A stretch of 64,000 nt of DNA from Halalkalicoccus subterraneus (GCF_003697815.1 NZ_RDQG01000078.1:142785-206784); one strand, 5' to 3'; shown: positions 8,657 to 17,543, counted from the first letter of the stretch. The notes: generated by a model not told the origin, from the sequence alone. Numbers and translations are program-made.

Positions 8657-9103
8657 ATGTCACAATCTAACGATCCACCCATACACCACGACGACTCAAC
8701 CAGATCCCGGCGAGATGAATCGACGTTCCGTGAGTACATTCTCGACGTTCGAATTGTCGAGTGCACGTCATCGTCCGGTAACACTGACTACCGGTTCGAA
8801 GCACCGCAACATAGCGGGCTCACATTCGACGACGCCGATCACGCGGAGTTGTACGCTGATGTCTTCTTCGATGTCAACGGATTCCAAGAGACTGGAACGG
8901 GCGATCGGGGTGTTCCCCCAACAATCATTCAGGCAGGGCGGGACACCCTCGTCGCGTACTTCCTGACACAGCCAAACACGGACATCCATTGGGTTGCTTC
9001 GTTCTACGGAGAGAAACCCGAGAAGATCCAGCGGTACGTCTCGCGGGTTCAAAAACGTGCTAAAGGTATTCGACAGGGGGCAAAAGAGCGCGGGATTGAA
9101 TAA
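8657..9103 (+). CDS. hypothetical acidic protein, 148 aa
   Basis: A soluble protein with a disordered acidic N-terminus (about 25 residues), a mixed alpha/beta core containing AELYADVFFDVNGF and IIQAGRDTLVAYFL, and a basic helical tail (QRYVSRVQKRAKGIRQG). It begins 56 bases after the PhoX-like gene on the same strand and could be co-transcribed. No family is recognised. The basic tail could bind nucleic acid, but this is only an impression. Confidence 0.6.
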   Translation: MSQSNDPPIHHDDSTRSRRDESTFREYILDVRIVECTSSSGNTDYRFEAPQHSGLTFDDADHAELYADVFFDVNGFQETGTGDRGVPPTIIQAGRDTLVAYFLTQPNTDIHWVASFYGEKPEKIQRYVSRVQKRAKGIRQGAKERGIE

Positions 9104-9498
9104 AAGCAAGAATCACTACATTCACGATCGATTCATGGGTGTTTTCGGCGGACACGAGGTCCTGATGGCGAAAGGCAAGCGAGAGTGTCTTGCCGATCTC
9201 GAGTCTTTTGAGTCAATAGGCCTCTATCCCTGCTTCACCCTGTCCCGCTTAACTCACTTGGATCGAAATTTTGATCTCCGTAAGAAGAAACCGTCTCGAT
9301 GCCGTCTTTTGTTTCCGGTCAAACGCGATTGGGAAGCGAGGAATCCACTTCACGTGCTCCTGAAGCCAGTTAGGTCAATTCGCCACGCCATATTATTTTG
9401 CGAAATGTAGGCTGGCGAAACTGGTTTCGATAGCTGTCATGGCATAGAGAAACCACCTGCCTGACTCCAGACTGCTAAGTCGGGAATAAGAGTGTCGG
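9104..9498. other. intergenic, nothing recognised
   Basis: A plus-strand frame (tail of 8994-9410) crosses this region but shows no family signature. All three minus frames contain stops. I looked for a transposase remnant and found none. Confidence 0.5.
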
Positions 9499-11241
9499 TT
9501 ATCCGTCCGATTCCTCCGATACAGTTGTTCGAGACTCAGAAAACCTTATCAATCTAACATTCTGCCATTCAGCAAGGATCCTATGATCTCGATCGAGTTC
9601 CGATAGAGTGTCGTTGGATACGATTGCATAGGTAAGACTCAAGTCACTTTGCAGGTCCGCAGGAGGGGCACTCGTTAGCGGTCGTTGAGCATAGAACGAA
9701 GCCCGCCATAGGTTCGCCCCAAGAGGTTCGACTCCGACGACAGAACCTTCCGGAACTTCGTTTGCGACAGCCTGTCCGAACTGTTCTTCGTGATTATATT
9801 GTGGTGCCTCATGCTCCAGTGGGACACCTCCAACAAGCGCACCGACCAGCAAGGCGATCGCCATAACTGGAAGAATATACCCTACGATAGGATTAGAATT
9901 CGTCAATCTTGCATTGATAGACGACCCACTGAAACCACCAAGAACAACCAAAACTATTCCAAGAACGACTGCAACGGTCTCGAGAGTCACACCAGTGCTC
10001 CAGAGCATCAGTAACCCTCCGCCGACAAGCGCAAAAATCGCCGGCTTGTATTGACGATCTGCGGCGCTAACCGCATACCCGATTATCAATGCGCAAGGGA
10101 CTAGCATCGGCATGATATACCAACCGTGGTTCCCGGTGATGACAAAGAAGACGAACGTCGTGGTAGCCCACCATACTAGAAACAGCGGTTTCTCGAGTTC
10201 GTCCTGGGACCACGCGTATAAGAGGCCAGCAGCAAGTGCCGGGAAGAGCAGGTAGACCCATGGATCAAAAAACGTGGGAAATTCTCGGAAATACGGATAT
10301 CGCATGAACGAAAAGAGCGTCCCTGATTGGGTGACGAATGCATTTCCCGTAGCTCGACCCACGACCTGCGTCAGAAAGATCTGCTGGATGAATTCGTTCC
10401 CATATCTGAACCATGCATACAGTGGCCATGGCAGTGCAATGGCCGCGGTCACCCCGATCAGTGTCACTCCTTCTCGGGTAACGAAATCCCGAATATAATA
10501 GAGTGCCACTGGAGCCACTGCGATCACGAATATACCTGCATTAAATCCCTTCGAAAGGAGCGCTAATCCTGCTGCAATTCCGATGAGAGGCAATCGCTCG
10601 GAACGTCGGTTCGTGAGTGTCGTCCAAGTCAGGTATACGAACAGAGTACCGAAGAACAGTAAGGGGACATCAGTACTACCAGTCCGTCCACCGTGTGATC
10701 CGATAACGATCAGTGGTGATGTAAAAATGATGGTTGTTGCGACCAATCCTGACTTTCTATCCGATAGCTGTTTTCCGAACCAGTAAGTAAGCATTCCTGA
10801 GAGAATTGCCAACGTCGCAACCGGTAATCGGATCGCAAATCGCGTATCATTGAACAGTTTGATAGATATCGCTTGCAGCCAGAACACTAAGGGCGGCTTT
10901 TCAAGGAATGGCTGGAGTTCAATCCCTGGTTGTTGAGGATGGAAATATAGCTGGGGGATGAGCCAATTACCTGTCTCGACCATCTGCCACGCAACGTTCG
11001 CGTAGATCGCTTCGTCCCATCTGATAAGCGGATGGTAGCCCACTGTATAGACGAATACATACGCGCCGATCACGGCGATACTCAATAGATACCAGATATC
11101 AGTTCCATTGGAGACAATCGCGTTCTTCGTCGACCGTCCCAATCGATCCGGACGGGGGAGACGGAACTGTAGTGAAGACGTACCACTTTCCCCAGAGCGT
11201 GTAGAGCGTTGTTCGTCTTCGATTTGTTCAACCCGGCTCAT
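9499..11241 (-). CDS. GT39 (ArnT/PMT-like) membrane glycosyltransferase
   Basis: This is a polytopic membrane protein of 580 residues with about 11-13 helices. It has the family motif just after the first helix, RWDEAIYANVAWQM, with the catalytic Asp-Glu pair, then KPPLVFWLQ in the first large extracytoplasmic loop. Such enzymes transfer a sugar from a polyprenyl- or dolichyl-phosphate donor to lipid or protein on the outer face. The C-terminal soluble part (about 480-570) faces outside. It is the last gene of an operon with a dolichyl-phosphate-sugar synthase-like GT2 and a GtrA protein, overlapping the latter by 4 bases. Together they would make, flip and use a lipid-linked monosaccharide. 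Confidence 0.85.
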   Translation of the reverse strand: MSRVEQIEDEQRSTRSGESGTSSLQFRLPRPDRLGRSTKNAIVSNGTDIWYLLSIAVIGAYVFVYTVGYHPLIRWDEAIYANVAWQMVETGNWLIPQLYFHPQQPGIELQPFLEKPPLVFWLQAISIKLFNDTRFAIRLPVATLAILSGMLTYWFGKQLSDRKSGLVATTIIFTSPLIVIGSHGGRTGSTDVPLLFFGTLFVYLTWTTLTNRRSERLPLIGIAAGLALLSKGFNAGIFVIAVAPVALYYIRDFVTREGVTLIGVTAAIALPWPLYAWFRYGNEFIQQIFLTQVVGRATGNAFVTQSGTLFSFMRYPYFREFPTFFDPWVYLLFPALAAGLLYAWSQDELEKPLFLVWWATTTFVFFVITGNHGWYIMPMLVPCALIIGYAVSAADRQYKPAIFALVGGGLLMLWSTGVTLETVAVVLGIVLVVLGGFSGSSINARLTNSNPIVGYILPVMAIALLVGALVGGVPLEHEAPQYNHEEQFGQAVANEVPEGSVVGVEPLGANLWRASFYAQRPLTSAPPADLQSDLSLTYAIVSNDTLSELDRDHRILAEWQNVRLIRFSESRTTVSEESDG

Positions 11242-11699
11242 ATATTTTCAGCCATAACTCGCCAGGTATACAGACTCTCTGCGACATAGTTGACGACCAT
11301 TCCAGCGCCGATCCCAATCATGTTTGCAACCGTCGGCCACAAGTCAATCCCCCGGAGTTCGAGTGAGACTTCTATGACGTTTGTCAAACAATAGAGTACC
11401 AAAAACGCGATCATGAGTCCGACCGCGCGGACCATATGCGACTTTATCCACCGCCGGCCGGATGCGATCGCACCGATCCGACCTTCGTTGGCGAACGTCC
11501 ACCGGTCGTTGACAACAAACATAGTCGAGATAGACATCTCTGCGCCGACCGCTTTCGCGGCGAGTGGCCCGAAACCGATGGTCGTCGTCAGTATTGCAAC
11601 GATAATCGTTTCGATCGTCGCTCCGACGATGCCGACGGAGACAAATTGGCTGATTCGTGCTCGATGAAGGAGCGCATCAATTTTTGATTCAGTCGTCAT
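11238..11699 (-). CDS. GtrA-family membrane protein
   Basis: GtrA proteins have four membrane helices and are thought to help translocate polyprenyl-phosphate-linked sugars across the membrane. Four hydrophobic segments are visible, with the family-typical ends: FVSVGIVGATIETIIVAIL at the start, VVNDRWTF after helix two, and VVNYVAESLYTWRV at the C-terminus. The ATG at 11699 (MTTESK) is preferred over an upstream TTG at 11711. The gene overlaps both neighbours (11 and 4 bases), indicating translational coupling with the GT2 upstream and the GT39 downstream. Confidence 0.85.
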   Translation of the reverse strand: MTTESKIDALLHRARISQFVSVGIVGATIETIIVAILTTTIGFGPLAAKAVGAEMSISTMFVVNDRWTFANEGRIGAIASGRRWIKSHMVRAVGLMIAFLVLYCLTNVIEVSLELRGIDLWPTVANMIGIGAGMVVNYVAESLYTWRVMAENI

Positions 11700-12474
11700 C
11701 TTCGCTATCAAATCCGGCTTTCGTTAGTGTCGAATGGTTGGTTTTCGTGATGTTCCGGAACCGTGGACTTGTTGCGATCGCGTCGGTCCGTCGCTTGACA
11801 TCGAAGAGCGCTGTCGCCAGCTCGAGTGCTGTCGAGACTGGATTAACTGTTGAGTCAGGGTGGTCTTTCCAGTCGACGGGAACCTCAGCTATATCATACC
11901 CAAGTGATCCGGCGACGCTTACAAACTCCAAATCCCAGGCGAACCCGGCCTCATAGCAATGATGCCCGATAGAGTTCCACGCTTCCGCGCGGACGGCCTT
12001 CGCTCCACACTGATAGTCCCGACACTGTGTTGGAAGCAGTTTTCGAGCGGCGAATGCGAACACATCGCCGAGAAATCGGCGGATAGTGGTCTGGTGGGCA
12101 ATGATGTGTGAGGCGGGATGGCGACGAGACCCAATGCTCACATCGGTTCGGGAATCGCTGACATGTCGAACAACATTATTTAGTGATGCTGCTGGAATAG
12201 ATCCGTCCGCATCAGCAAAGGCGAGTACATCCGTTTCTACTGCGTCGAATCCTTCCATGATCGCGCCGCCCTTTCCGCGCCGGTTGGTCGAAACGTTGAC
12301 GACATCGGCCACGTCTTTAAGCCGGTCGACGTGCGCCTGTTTGGGGGCGTCTATTTCAACGCGAATGATCTCTGGAGTGAGTATGTGGCGAATTCGTTCG
12401 ATATAGTGTTCGAGGGTTAGAATATCTGGATCGTATGCAGGGATGATAATACCGATCGATGGGTCAGTTGTCAT
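11689..12474 (-). CDS. GT2 glycosyltransferase, dolichyl-phosphate sugar synthase-like
   Basis: A cytoplasmic GT-A fold enzyme that would load a sugar from a nucleotide donor onto polyprenyl phosphate. Visible elements are the N-terminal IGIIIPAYDPDI, NRRGKGGAIMEGF, the DAD metal-binding motif in LAFADADGSIPA, CGAKAVRAEAW, and the acceptor-side FAWDLEFV. A C-terminal amphipathic part follows, without membrane helices. It is the first gene of the operon GT2-GtrA-GT39. The homologous haloarchaeal AglD/AglR proteins act in S-layer N-glycosylation, but this trio could as well modify lipids. No oligosaccharyltransferase is nearby. Confidence 0.85.
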   Translation of the reverse strand: MTTDPSIGIIIPAYDPDILTLEHYIERIRHILTPEIIRVEIDAPKQAHVDRLKDVADVVNVSTNRRGKGGAIMEGFDAVETDVLAFADADGSIPAASLNNVVRHVSDSRTDVSIGSRRHPASHIIAHQTTIRRFLGDVFAFAARKLLPTQCRDYQCGAKAVRAEAWNSIGHHCYEAGFAWDLEFVSVAGSLGYDIAEVPVDWKDHPDSTVNPVSTALELATALFDVKRRTDAIATSPRFRNITKTNHSTLTKAGFDSEDDD

Positions 12475-12718
12475 CGTCGAACCCCAATTCTCGCAGTGAA
12501 GTCTTCACCTCATGCCCTCCGTGTGTCCGTGTGAGATGATCCCACGCGTCCCATCTCGCTATATTGGTTTGGAATGTTTTTCATATGGCCGATATAACAC
12601 AGATCACAATGACACTGACGGTCCTTGCTGGATGCATATGAGGTAGTCCTAACTGCAACTATCTTTAAAAATAGTTCAGATGTTGGTAGCAGGGATCTAT
12701 TGAGAACTGACGCGCCGT

Positions 12719-12928
12719 TACCAGTACGAACTCGAAGAACGCGGGTCTATCGGATTCAACCTCAATCATGCAGTGACCGGTGTCGGTGGGACACCGACTA
12801 CCCCGCTACCTGAGTACCAGGTTCAGCCTGAACCGATGGACTTTGCAGTCTCGCTTCGACCGTTCGCTAATGAGGATCCAATGGAACTATCAAAGCGGCG
12901 ACTTCCATCAACGGAGAGTAGTCGATAG
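12719..12928 (+). pseudogene. C-terminal fragment of a GH2 beta-galactosidase
   Basis: Seventy codons match the extreme C-terminus of the intact GH2 enzyme in this window (about 40090-40309): YQYELEERGSIGFNL, HAVTGVGGTP and EYQVQPE are nearly identical, and both stop at about the same distance. Upstream of 12719 the match breaks down with an in-frame stop, so only the tail of the C-terminal domain survives. The divergence shows that it is a paralogue, not a recent copy. It lies between the glycosylation operon and the FNR-type reductase. Confidence 0.8.
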
Positions 12929-13232
12929 GTGCAGATCGACATCGTCGTTCACCCATAAGTCGGTCCAGACGGGACCAGCAATTATCATACGCAACCTTAG
13001 AAAATCTATTAGCAGTATGGATCGGCATTTTGCATCAATCACCGCGTGAAATCGTGTTCTTCGTGCGGCCAGACGCTCTGCATCACCGAGTAGGCCTCCA
13101 ATCAGATATCGATCATCGTCTGTATTAGCCATTGAAACGTTGATCACGGCGTAGCCACCGCATGTCACAGTATTCGTTGCGAGTCATCAACCTTCCTACT
13201 GGCCGTTATTCTCTGGGTCGAGAGATTGATGT

Positions 13233-13946
13233 TCAGTTCTCGACCTCGCCATCTTCCCATCCTTCGGAGAATATGCGCTCGTCGGGAACTCCCAACTCAT
13301 CGAGATGCTCCTTGGTGTCGACGACCATCTGCGGGACGCCACAGACGTAGAAATCCCTGTCAAGCCCGTCGAGACGGTCGTTGAGGTGTTCTTGTACGTG
13401 TCCGGTTGGGCCATCCCAGTCCTCGTCGGAAAGCGAGTAGACTACCGAGAGTTGACTGTACTCAGTAGAGAGCTGATCGAGGGTTTCACGGTACATGATG
13501 TTCTCTTGGTTTTTCTCGCCGTAGAAGAAATGAACCTCACCACCCCCGACCTCGAGATACTGTTTGAGCATCGCGATCATTGGCGTGATCCCCGTCCCTG
13601 TCGAGACGAACACGACGTCTCTATCCATATCCTGCAGGGTGAGATTTCCTCCGAGGTCGCCAAGAGTTATCGTGTCGCCGGTTTTGCGCTCATGCATATA
13701 CACTGAGGCGGTTCCGTCGTCATAGCGTTTAATGGCGAGCGTGATTTTGTTGCTGCCCGGCGTATTGGTGGCGGTGTATGGCCGGACGACCTCCTGGTCC
13801 TCGTCCTCATCAGGGTCGTCCTGTTCAAACTGGACTGTCGTATGCTGTCCGGGTTCGAATTCAAAGGGCTCGTCGGCTTCAACGACGAACTGTTTTACCT
13901 GTGGGGTCATCTGGTGGATCGATGTGATCGTCGCTTCGAACGACAT
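13233..13946 (-). CDS. FAD-dependent ferredoxin/flavodoxin-NAD(P) reductase family protein
   Basis: A 237-residue FNR-superfamily flavoprotein that moves electrons between NAD(P)H and a one-electron carrier. RPYTATN is the FAD-binding RxY(T/S) motif, GDTITLGDLGGN contacts the flavin phosphates, STGTGITPM is the NAD(P)-binding loop, YVCGVPQMV is the conserved Cys-Gly motif and FSEGWEDGE closes the chain. An acidic insertion (DDPDEDEDQE) interrupts the first barrel. There is no fused ferredoxin domain, so an external ferredoxin is expected; two are encoded within 14 kb. The start overlaps the truncated DUF1801 frame by 40 bases. Confidence 0.88.
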   Translation of the reverse strand: MSFEATITSIHQMTPQVKQFVVEADEPFEFEPGQHTTVQFEQDDPDEDEDQEVVRPYTATNTPGSNKITLAIKRYDDGTASVYMHERKTGDTITLGDLGGNLTLQDMDRDVVFVSTGTGITPMIAMLKQYLEVGGGEVHFFYGEKNQENIMYRETLDQLSTEYSQLSVVYSLSDEDWDGPTGHVQEHLNDRLDGLDRDFYVCGVPQMVVDTKEHLDELGVPDERIFSEGWEDGEVEN

Positions 13947-14194
13947 ATGGGGATAACCGATGGCAAGTCTCCTAAGTGGCAGGTTTGCGGAAAATCGAGA
14001 CAGAGCAACGCTGGAGAACTATTCCATCTATCAACGTGAGTGCCGTGGAAGGTATAGAACGGCACGTTATAGCGGATGCCTTCTTCTGCTTCTGGAACGG
14101 CCGACTTGATTAGCTCACGAAGTTGTTCGAGCGTCGGACGGGCTTCGGTGCCCGCATTGGCAATGTATGAATCGACGTTTTTTGGCGTTGACAT
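13907..14194 (-). pseudogene. truncated DUF1801 (YdhG-like) protein
   Basis: The first about 53 residues match the DUF1801 family (STPKNVDSYIA, LEQLRELIKSAVPEAEEGI, YNVPFYTFHG). After HGTHVD the sequence abruptly stops resembling the family, which normally continues for about 60 more residues with a conserved hydrophobic strand core. The frame runs on into the start of the reductase gene. A deletion joined the DUF1801 5' half to unrelated DNA at about 14035. Confidence 0.6.
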
Positions 14195-14251
14195 TCCATC
14201 GTCACCGTAGTCTACACACGGATTGCTCCGTCATAATGAAACCGACGAGTC

Positions 14252-14467
14252 TCAGTGTTGACCGTTATATTCCATACTACCAGACACCAATCCGCCGTCA
14301 CGCTGAAGAGTTCCTTTGTATGTTCTCTCCGTCGCCGTTTCATCGGCGTCATCGATCCTCCCGGCTCCATGTCTGTTACCGCTGGCGGCTCCAGCAAAGA
14401 CACTACTGGCGATTACCGCTCCAATTCCTCCCAACACGTATCGTCTATTGAACGTCGCTCGTCTCAT
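14252..14467 (-). CDS. small Tat-exported protein, 71 aa
   Basis: The N-terminus is a Tat signal: FNRRYVLGGIGAVIASSVF with a probable cleavage after AGAASG. The mature part is only about 40 residues, acidic, and ends YNGQH. The neighbouring minus frame continues without stop to 14212, so the gene may be a frameshifted remnant of a longer exported protein. No family is recognised. Confidence 0.45.
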   Translation of the reverse strand: MRRATFNRRYVLGGIGAVIASSVFAGAASGNRHGAGRIDDADETATERTYKGTLQRDGGLVSGSMEYNGQH

Positions 14468-14683
14468 GATTGATCACCCTTCGAGGGTCTACTATCTTAC
14501 GTTCAGCCCGAGCATAGACCTTCTGTAGAACGGTACGAACGGTCGCTGCCTACGTGCACTACTGATCTTGCTATAACGCTCATTCGAGAAATAGACTGCC
14601 ACTCATAGGATTATCGTATAGCCCTCCACTCTATTTGAGCATAAAATCCCTACAGGCGATCTGTAAGCGTTAGGTCCATTTAT

Positions 14684-14941
14684 CTACAATTTCTCTGCTG
14701 GTTCCAATGGGTGTGATTCGAGGGGTGGCATTGGTTCGATCGGTGGACGAAGATCCCAGGTGTGGGTCTCGATCGAGAGATCCTGAGCTTCAAGGGTGAC
14801 CTCATACAAGATATCACACCCGCACATACACCGTTCGGGGCCATTGTCGAGGATGATCGCGTGTTCGCCGTGCAGGTTAAAGTCTGGATCGAGCTAGTCC
14901 TGCCGGTCAGCAGTGATAGTCGGGGCGTTGAGTCCGTTCAT
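14684..14941 (-). pseudogene. small CxCxxC protein interrupted by an in-frame TAG
   Basis: Read from ATG 14941, 86 codons look coding throughout. The only defect is codon 16, TAG at 14894-14896, between TADRQD and LDPDFNLHGEHA. Downstream, RCMCGCDILYEV carries three closely spaced Cys (a likely metal site), followed by ETHTWDLRPP. The next ATG is within the Cys motif, so no intact start restores the gene. The simplest reading is a one-base nonsense mutation. Confidence 0.5.
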
Positions 14942-15220
14942 ATTTAGACCAGAGGTTGGGATCCTGCCATAGATATCAAGTAGTGTTACTAGAATCGGAT
15001 CGTGTTTCGATATTAGAGATGTCTAATCACAGGTGGTTTTACATAACTGTTTCTCAGCAGTACGAGACTATAGACTTTGCTTCTCCAATTACTAAGGAAA
15101 ATATGGCTGTTTTATGTATTCTAAATGGTTGTTCAGGACCTTTATTTTGTTATGCTACCTACAAGAGTTACATTCAGCGATCGATCGTTTCCGCTGGATG
15201 TAACAGAGGAAACACTAACA

Positions 15221-16315
15221 ATGTCACTACAAGCATTAGTTGTAAGCAATAATATAATTCAAGTACAGGCTCCAGGTTTCCTTCAGGAAACCATCGCAAA
15301 CATCATCGCGTTTATCCCCGCGATCATTGGTGCCGTCATCATCCTCCTGATCGGCTGGATTCTCGGCCGAATTTTCGGGAGTATTACTACTCGAGTCCTT
15401 GAGAGTATCGGCCTCTCAGATCACACTCAGCGCACGCCACTTGGAAGTGAGACGGATCCCGATGGTGGTATTGCCAGCGCAATCGGTACGCTCGTCTCGT
15501 ATATCGTATACTTCTATGCTGCACTCGCTGCAGCTGATGTGCTCGGTATCGCTATCCTTTCCGAATCCCTTTCAGAGATTGGTGCATTCCTTCCGGTCAT
15601 CTTCTCAGCCGCGGTTATCCTTGTTATCGGCTTTATCGTCGGCGGAAAGCTCGGTGAGATCGTCACCAATATCGTCAGAGGCTTCGGGCTTAACACCTAT
15701 ATTCGAGATACTCCCTTAGAAGGCGTTACTACCTCCGCTGGAGGTATTGGGAACGCTACTGGAAAGCTCGTTGAGTACGCTGTGTACTTCTTCACGTTGT
15801 TGACAGCAGCAGACACGCTCGGTATCACCGCTCTCTCACAGTTGCTGAACGACTTTGCGGCCTTCGTTCCTGCGTTGATCGGAGGTCTACTCGTGTTAGT
15901 TGTCGGTGTCTTCGTCGCGGATGCCCTCGAAGACATCGTTGCGAGTGTTGACGCGAGCCGGCTGACGACATTAGCCGGACTCGGTGTGAAACTGTTCGTC
16001 TACTACATCACGATCACGATCGCGCTGGATACGATCGGCTTCAGCACGGCTGTGTTGACGACATTCTTCACGGCAGCAGTAACGGCACTGTTTGGTGCAC
16101 TTGGTGTGGCCCTAGCACTTGCCGTTGCCATCGGTGTTGGTTGGGGGAGTAAAGACTACGTCGCAGAGAACATTGACGACTGGATGGCCAGTGCACGCCG
16201 GAGTGTCTCGGGACTCGACGAAGAGTCACCCACCCGATCAAACTCGGGACATGGTGAGGATCCACACACACGGTCACGCGATGATTTCGATTCATCAGAC
16301 CCAACTGACGATTAG
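15221..16315 (+). CDS. mechanosensitive-channel-like TM-helix repeat protein
   Basis: A membrane protein with about eight to nine helices arranged as three related repeats. Each repeat has a long hydrophobic helix ending in a GWILGRIFG / GKLGEIVTNIV / VADALEDIVA segment, then a short soluble stretch and AVYFYA/VYFFTLL-type helices. This is the PF05552-like repeat found next to MscS channels; no MscS beta domain is present. The C-terminal about 45 residues are acidic and disordered. The ATG at 15221 (MSLQALVVSN) follows AGAGGAAAC and is preferred over an upstream in-frame ATG at 15125. It may respond to osmotic or membrane tension; this is inferred from the family. Confidence 0.8.
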   Translation: MSLQALVVSNNIIQVQAPGFLQETIANIIAFIPAIIGAVIILLIGWILGRIFGSITTRVLESIGLSDHTQRTPLGSETDPDGGIASAIGTLVSYIVYFYAALAAADVLGIAILSESLSEIGAFLPVIFSAAVILVIGFIVGGKLGEIVTNIVRGFGLNTYIRDTPLEGVTTSAGGIGNATGKLVEYAVYFFTLLTAADTLGITALSQLLNDFAAFVPALIGGLLVLVVGVFVADALEDIVASVDASRLTTLAGLGVKLFVYYITITIALDTIGFSTAVLTTFFTAAVTALFGALGVALALAVAIGVGWGSKDYVAENIDDWMASARRSVSGLDEESPTRSNSGHGEDPHTRSRDDFDSSDPTDD

Positions 16316-16367
16316 GGAACTCCTTCTGTAAGTAGGAGATCCTGGCAATCCATTTTTCCTGATTTAG

Positions 16368-16586
16368 GGTACTACCGGGGAGTCTGAGTACACTCCATCC
16401 GTAGACAGGGCTATAGCGGAAGCCGCCGGGATTAGGCTCGGAGAGACCGGCGCCATTGCAACCGACTCGTATCGGGAGACGAATCTGGCGGATGTGTACG
16501 CAGCAGGAGATTGCGTGGAAGCCGAACACGTCGTTACCGGCGAACCGGTCTACGTTCCGCTGGCATTGACCGCAAATCGATCCTAA
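16368..16586 (+). pseudogene. C-terminal fragment of a pyridine-nucleotide disulfide oxidoreductase
   Basis: The frame begins after a stop at 16365 and runs to TAA. EAAGIRLGETGAIATD, ETNLADVYAAGDCVE and TGEPVYVPLA are the FAD-binding loop and following strand of CoA-disulfide-reductase/NADH-oxidase type enzymes, where VYAAGDC binds the flavin. The N-terminal FAD and NAD domains and the final dimerisation domain are missing, so about 70 of about 450 codons remain. Confidence 0.75.
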
Positions 16587-16611
16587 TTGTGGATGAGGAG
16601 GGTGAGGTGTA

Positions 16612-16852
16612 GATGTCGATGAGAATGATGCATTAGCCTCAGATCGAGAGGCCATCGAAGAACTCCATCGTTCGGTCGAAGACTTCGCTCGATATGGGCG
16701 TCGAATTTCAGATCTGTCAAATGACCATCGATCTGATGGACTACGATGAAGACGACTTCTACGACGGTGTTACTACCGGCGTCGGTGCCGCGACGGCGCT
16801 CCAGGATGCTGGTCGTCCTCCCTCAAAGACTATTGACGGGGAGGGAGAATGA
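16612..16852 (+). pseudogene. frameshifted C-terminal part of a DsrE-family protein
   Basis: Two frames are needed. The first gives DENDALASDREAIEEL. The second, from about 16665, gives GVEFQICQMTIDLMDYDEDD and FYDGVTTGVGAATALQ. This is the ending of the archaeal DsrE/DsrF-like family (peroxiredoxin-annotated) that accompanies rhodanese and CoA-disulfide reductase genes. The conserved Cys in ICQMT is retained. The first about 100 codons are missing, a one-base frameshift lies near 16664, and the native C-terminus is replaced. Confidence 0.7.
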
Positions 16853-16862
16853 GTTACTTAGT

Positions 16863-17153
16863 ATGAGTTCACGAACATCAGAAGAGTGTGTAACACTGGC
16901 TGCTGATACAGCAGCGGACCAAGATGCGCGATCACATGCGATTCACGAACTCAAGCTAGCAAACGAGTGCGATGAGCTTGCCAAACTCGTCTTGAACGAG
17001 AATATCGAGACCCAATTTCGTCAGCAAGCGCTACAATCTCTCGAGACACCGCAGTGTGATTCAATGCTTCAGCGGCTTGTTGAGGATGACTCTCTCCCTC
17101 AGTCTCTACAACAGGAGGCCGAGAAACTCCTGGAGGAGACCGAGAACTCGTAA
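16863..17153 (+). CDS. small helical (HEAT-like) protein, 96 aa
   Basis: A soluble, all-helical acidic protein with two or three helix pairs (DARSHAIHELKLANECDEL, FRQQALQSLETPQCDSMLQ, SLQQEAEKLLEE) that resemble single HEAT-type repeats. The ATG at 16863 is chosen because upstream in-frame sequence belongs to the DsrE remnant in another frame. The gene begins 10 bases after that remnant, so it may be a surviving member of the same cluster. The function is unknown. Confidence 0.6.
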   Translation: MSSRTSEECVTLAADTAADQDARSHAIHELKLANECDELAKLVLNENIETQFRQQALQSLETPQCDSMLQRLVEDDSLPQSLQQEAEKLLEETENS

Positions 17154-17543
17154 GAGGCACCTTCGGGTAATCTCGAGGGCTGAGTCTCATATTGATTATT
17201 GAATAACTGTGGGTCGTGGGATTCTGATCCCGGCACCAGATATCCTGAACGCAGACCGACGAACAATATCGGCAACGATGGGCTCTGGATTTCAAACGTG
17301 GGTGAAGTCAACCTAGTCGTTGAGACAGAGAAGAGTACTGCATACACTATCGATCCTGGCCAGGCGGGTAGGTATATGGATCAACTGGCAGGTTCGCCTT
17401 CAGTGCAGTAGTTAGGCCAGTTCGTGATCGTCGAGGTTTCCCAGTAGTGGGTGATGTATCCAAGCAAGGCATCGAATGATACGTGTTCGCTCTCTTAGAG
17501 ACCAAGGCCGACTTCGCCCACCGAGAAGATCGGACGGTCGCTC
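17154..17543. other. intergenic with a weak coding-like frame
   Basis: A plus frame at 17199-17411 contains DGLWISNVGEVNLVVETEKS and DPGQAGRYMDQL, which look protein-like, but there is no clear promoter, family or N-terminus. It may be the tail of a lost gene. I do not call it as a gene. Confidence 0.35.

Noticed and set aside
9104..9498. possible transposase remnant
   Set aside because: All frames were read. None shows transposase motifs or terminal repeats.
12908..13168. 86-codon minus frame with a DDDRYLIGGLLGDAERL segment
   Set aside because: The segment loosely recalls the HhH protein's DRYMIAALLGE region, but no helix-hairpin-helix and no consistent alignment were found. It overlaps the GH2 fragment end.
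14894..14896. pyrrolysine or other recoding at the in-frame TAG
   Set aside because: No pyl genes are in the window and haloarchaea are not known to recode TAG. Several other genes here appear to end normally at TAG.
15273..15291. GGTTTCC-N4-GGAAACC palindrome, like the one at 22942-22957
   Set aside because: It lies inside the coding sequence of the membrane-channel-like gene and is explained by its codons.
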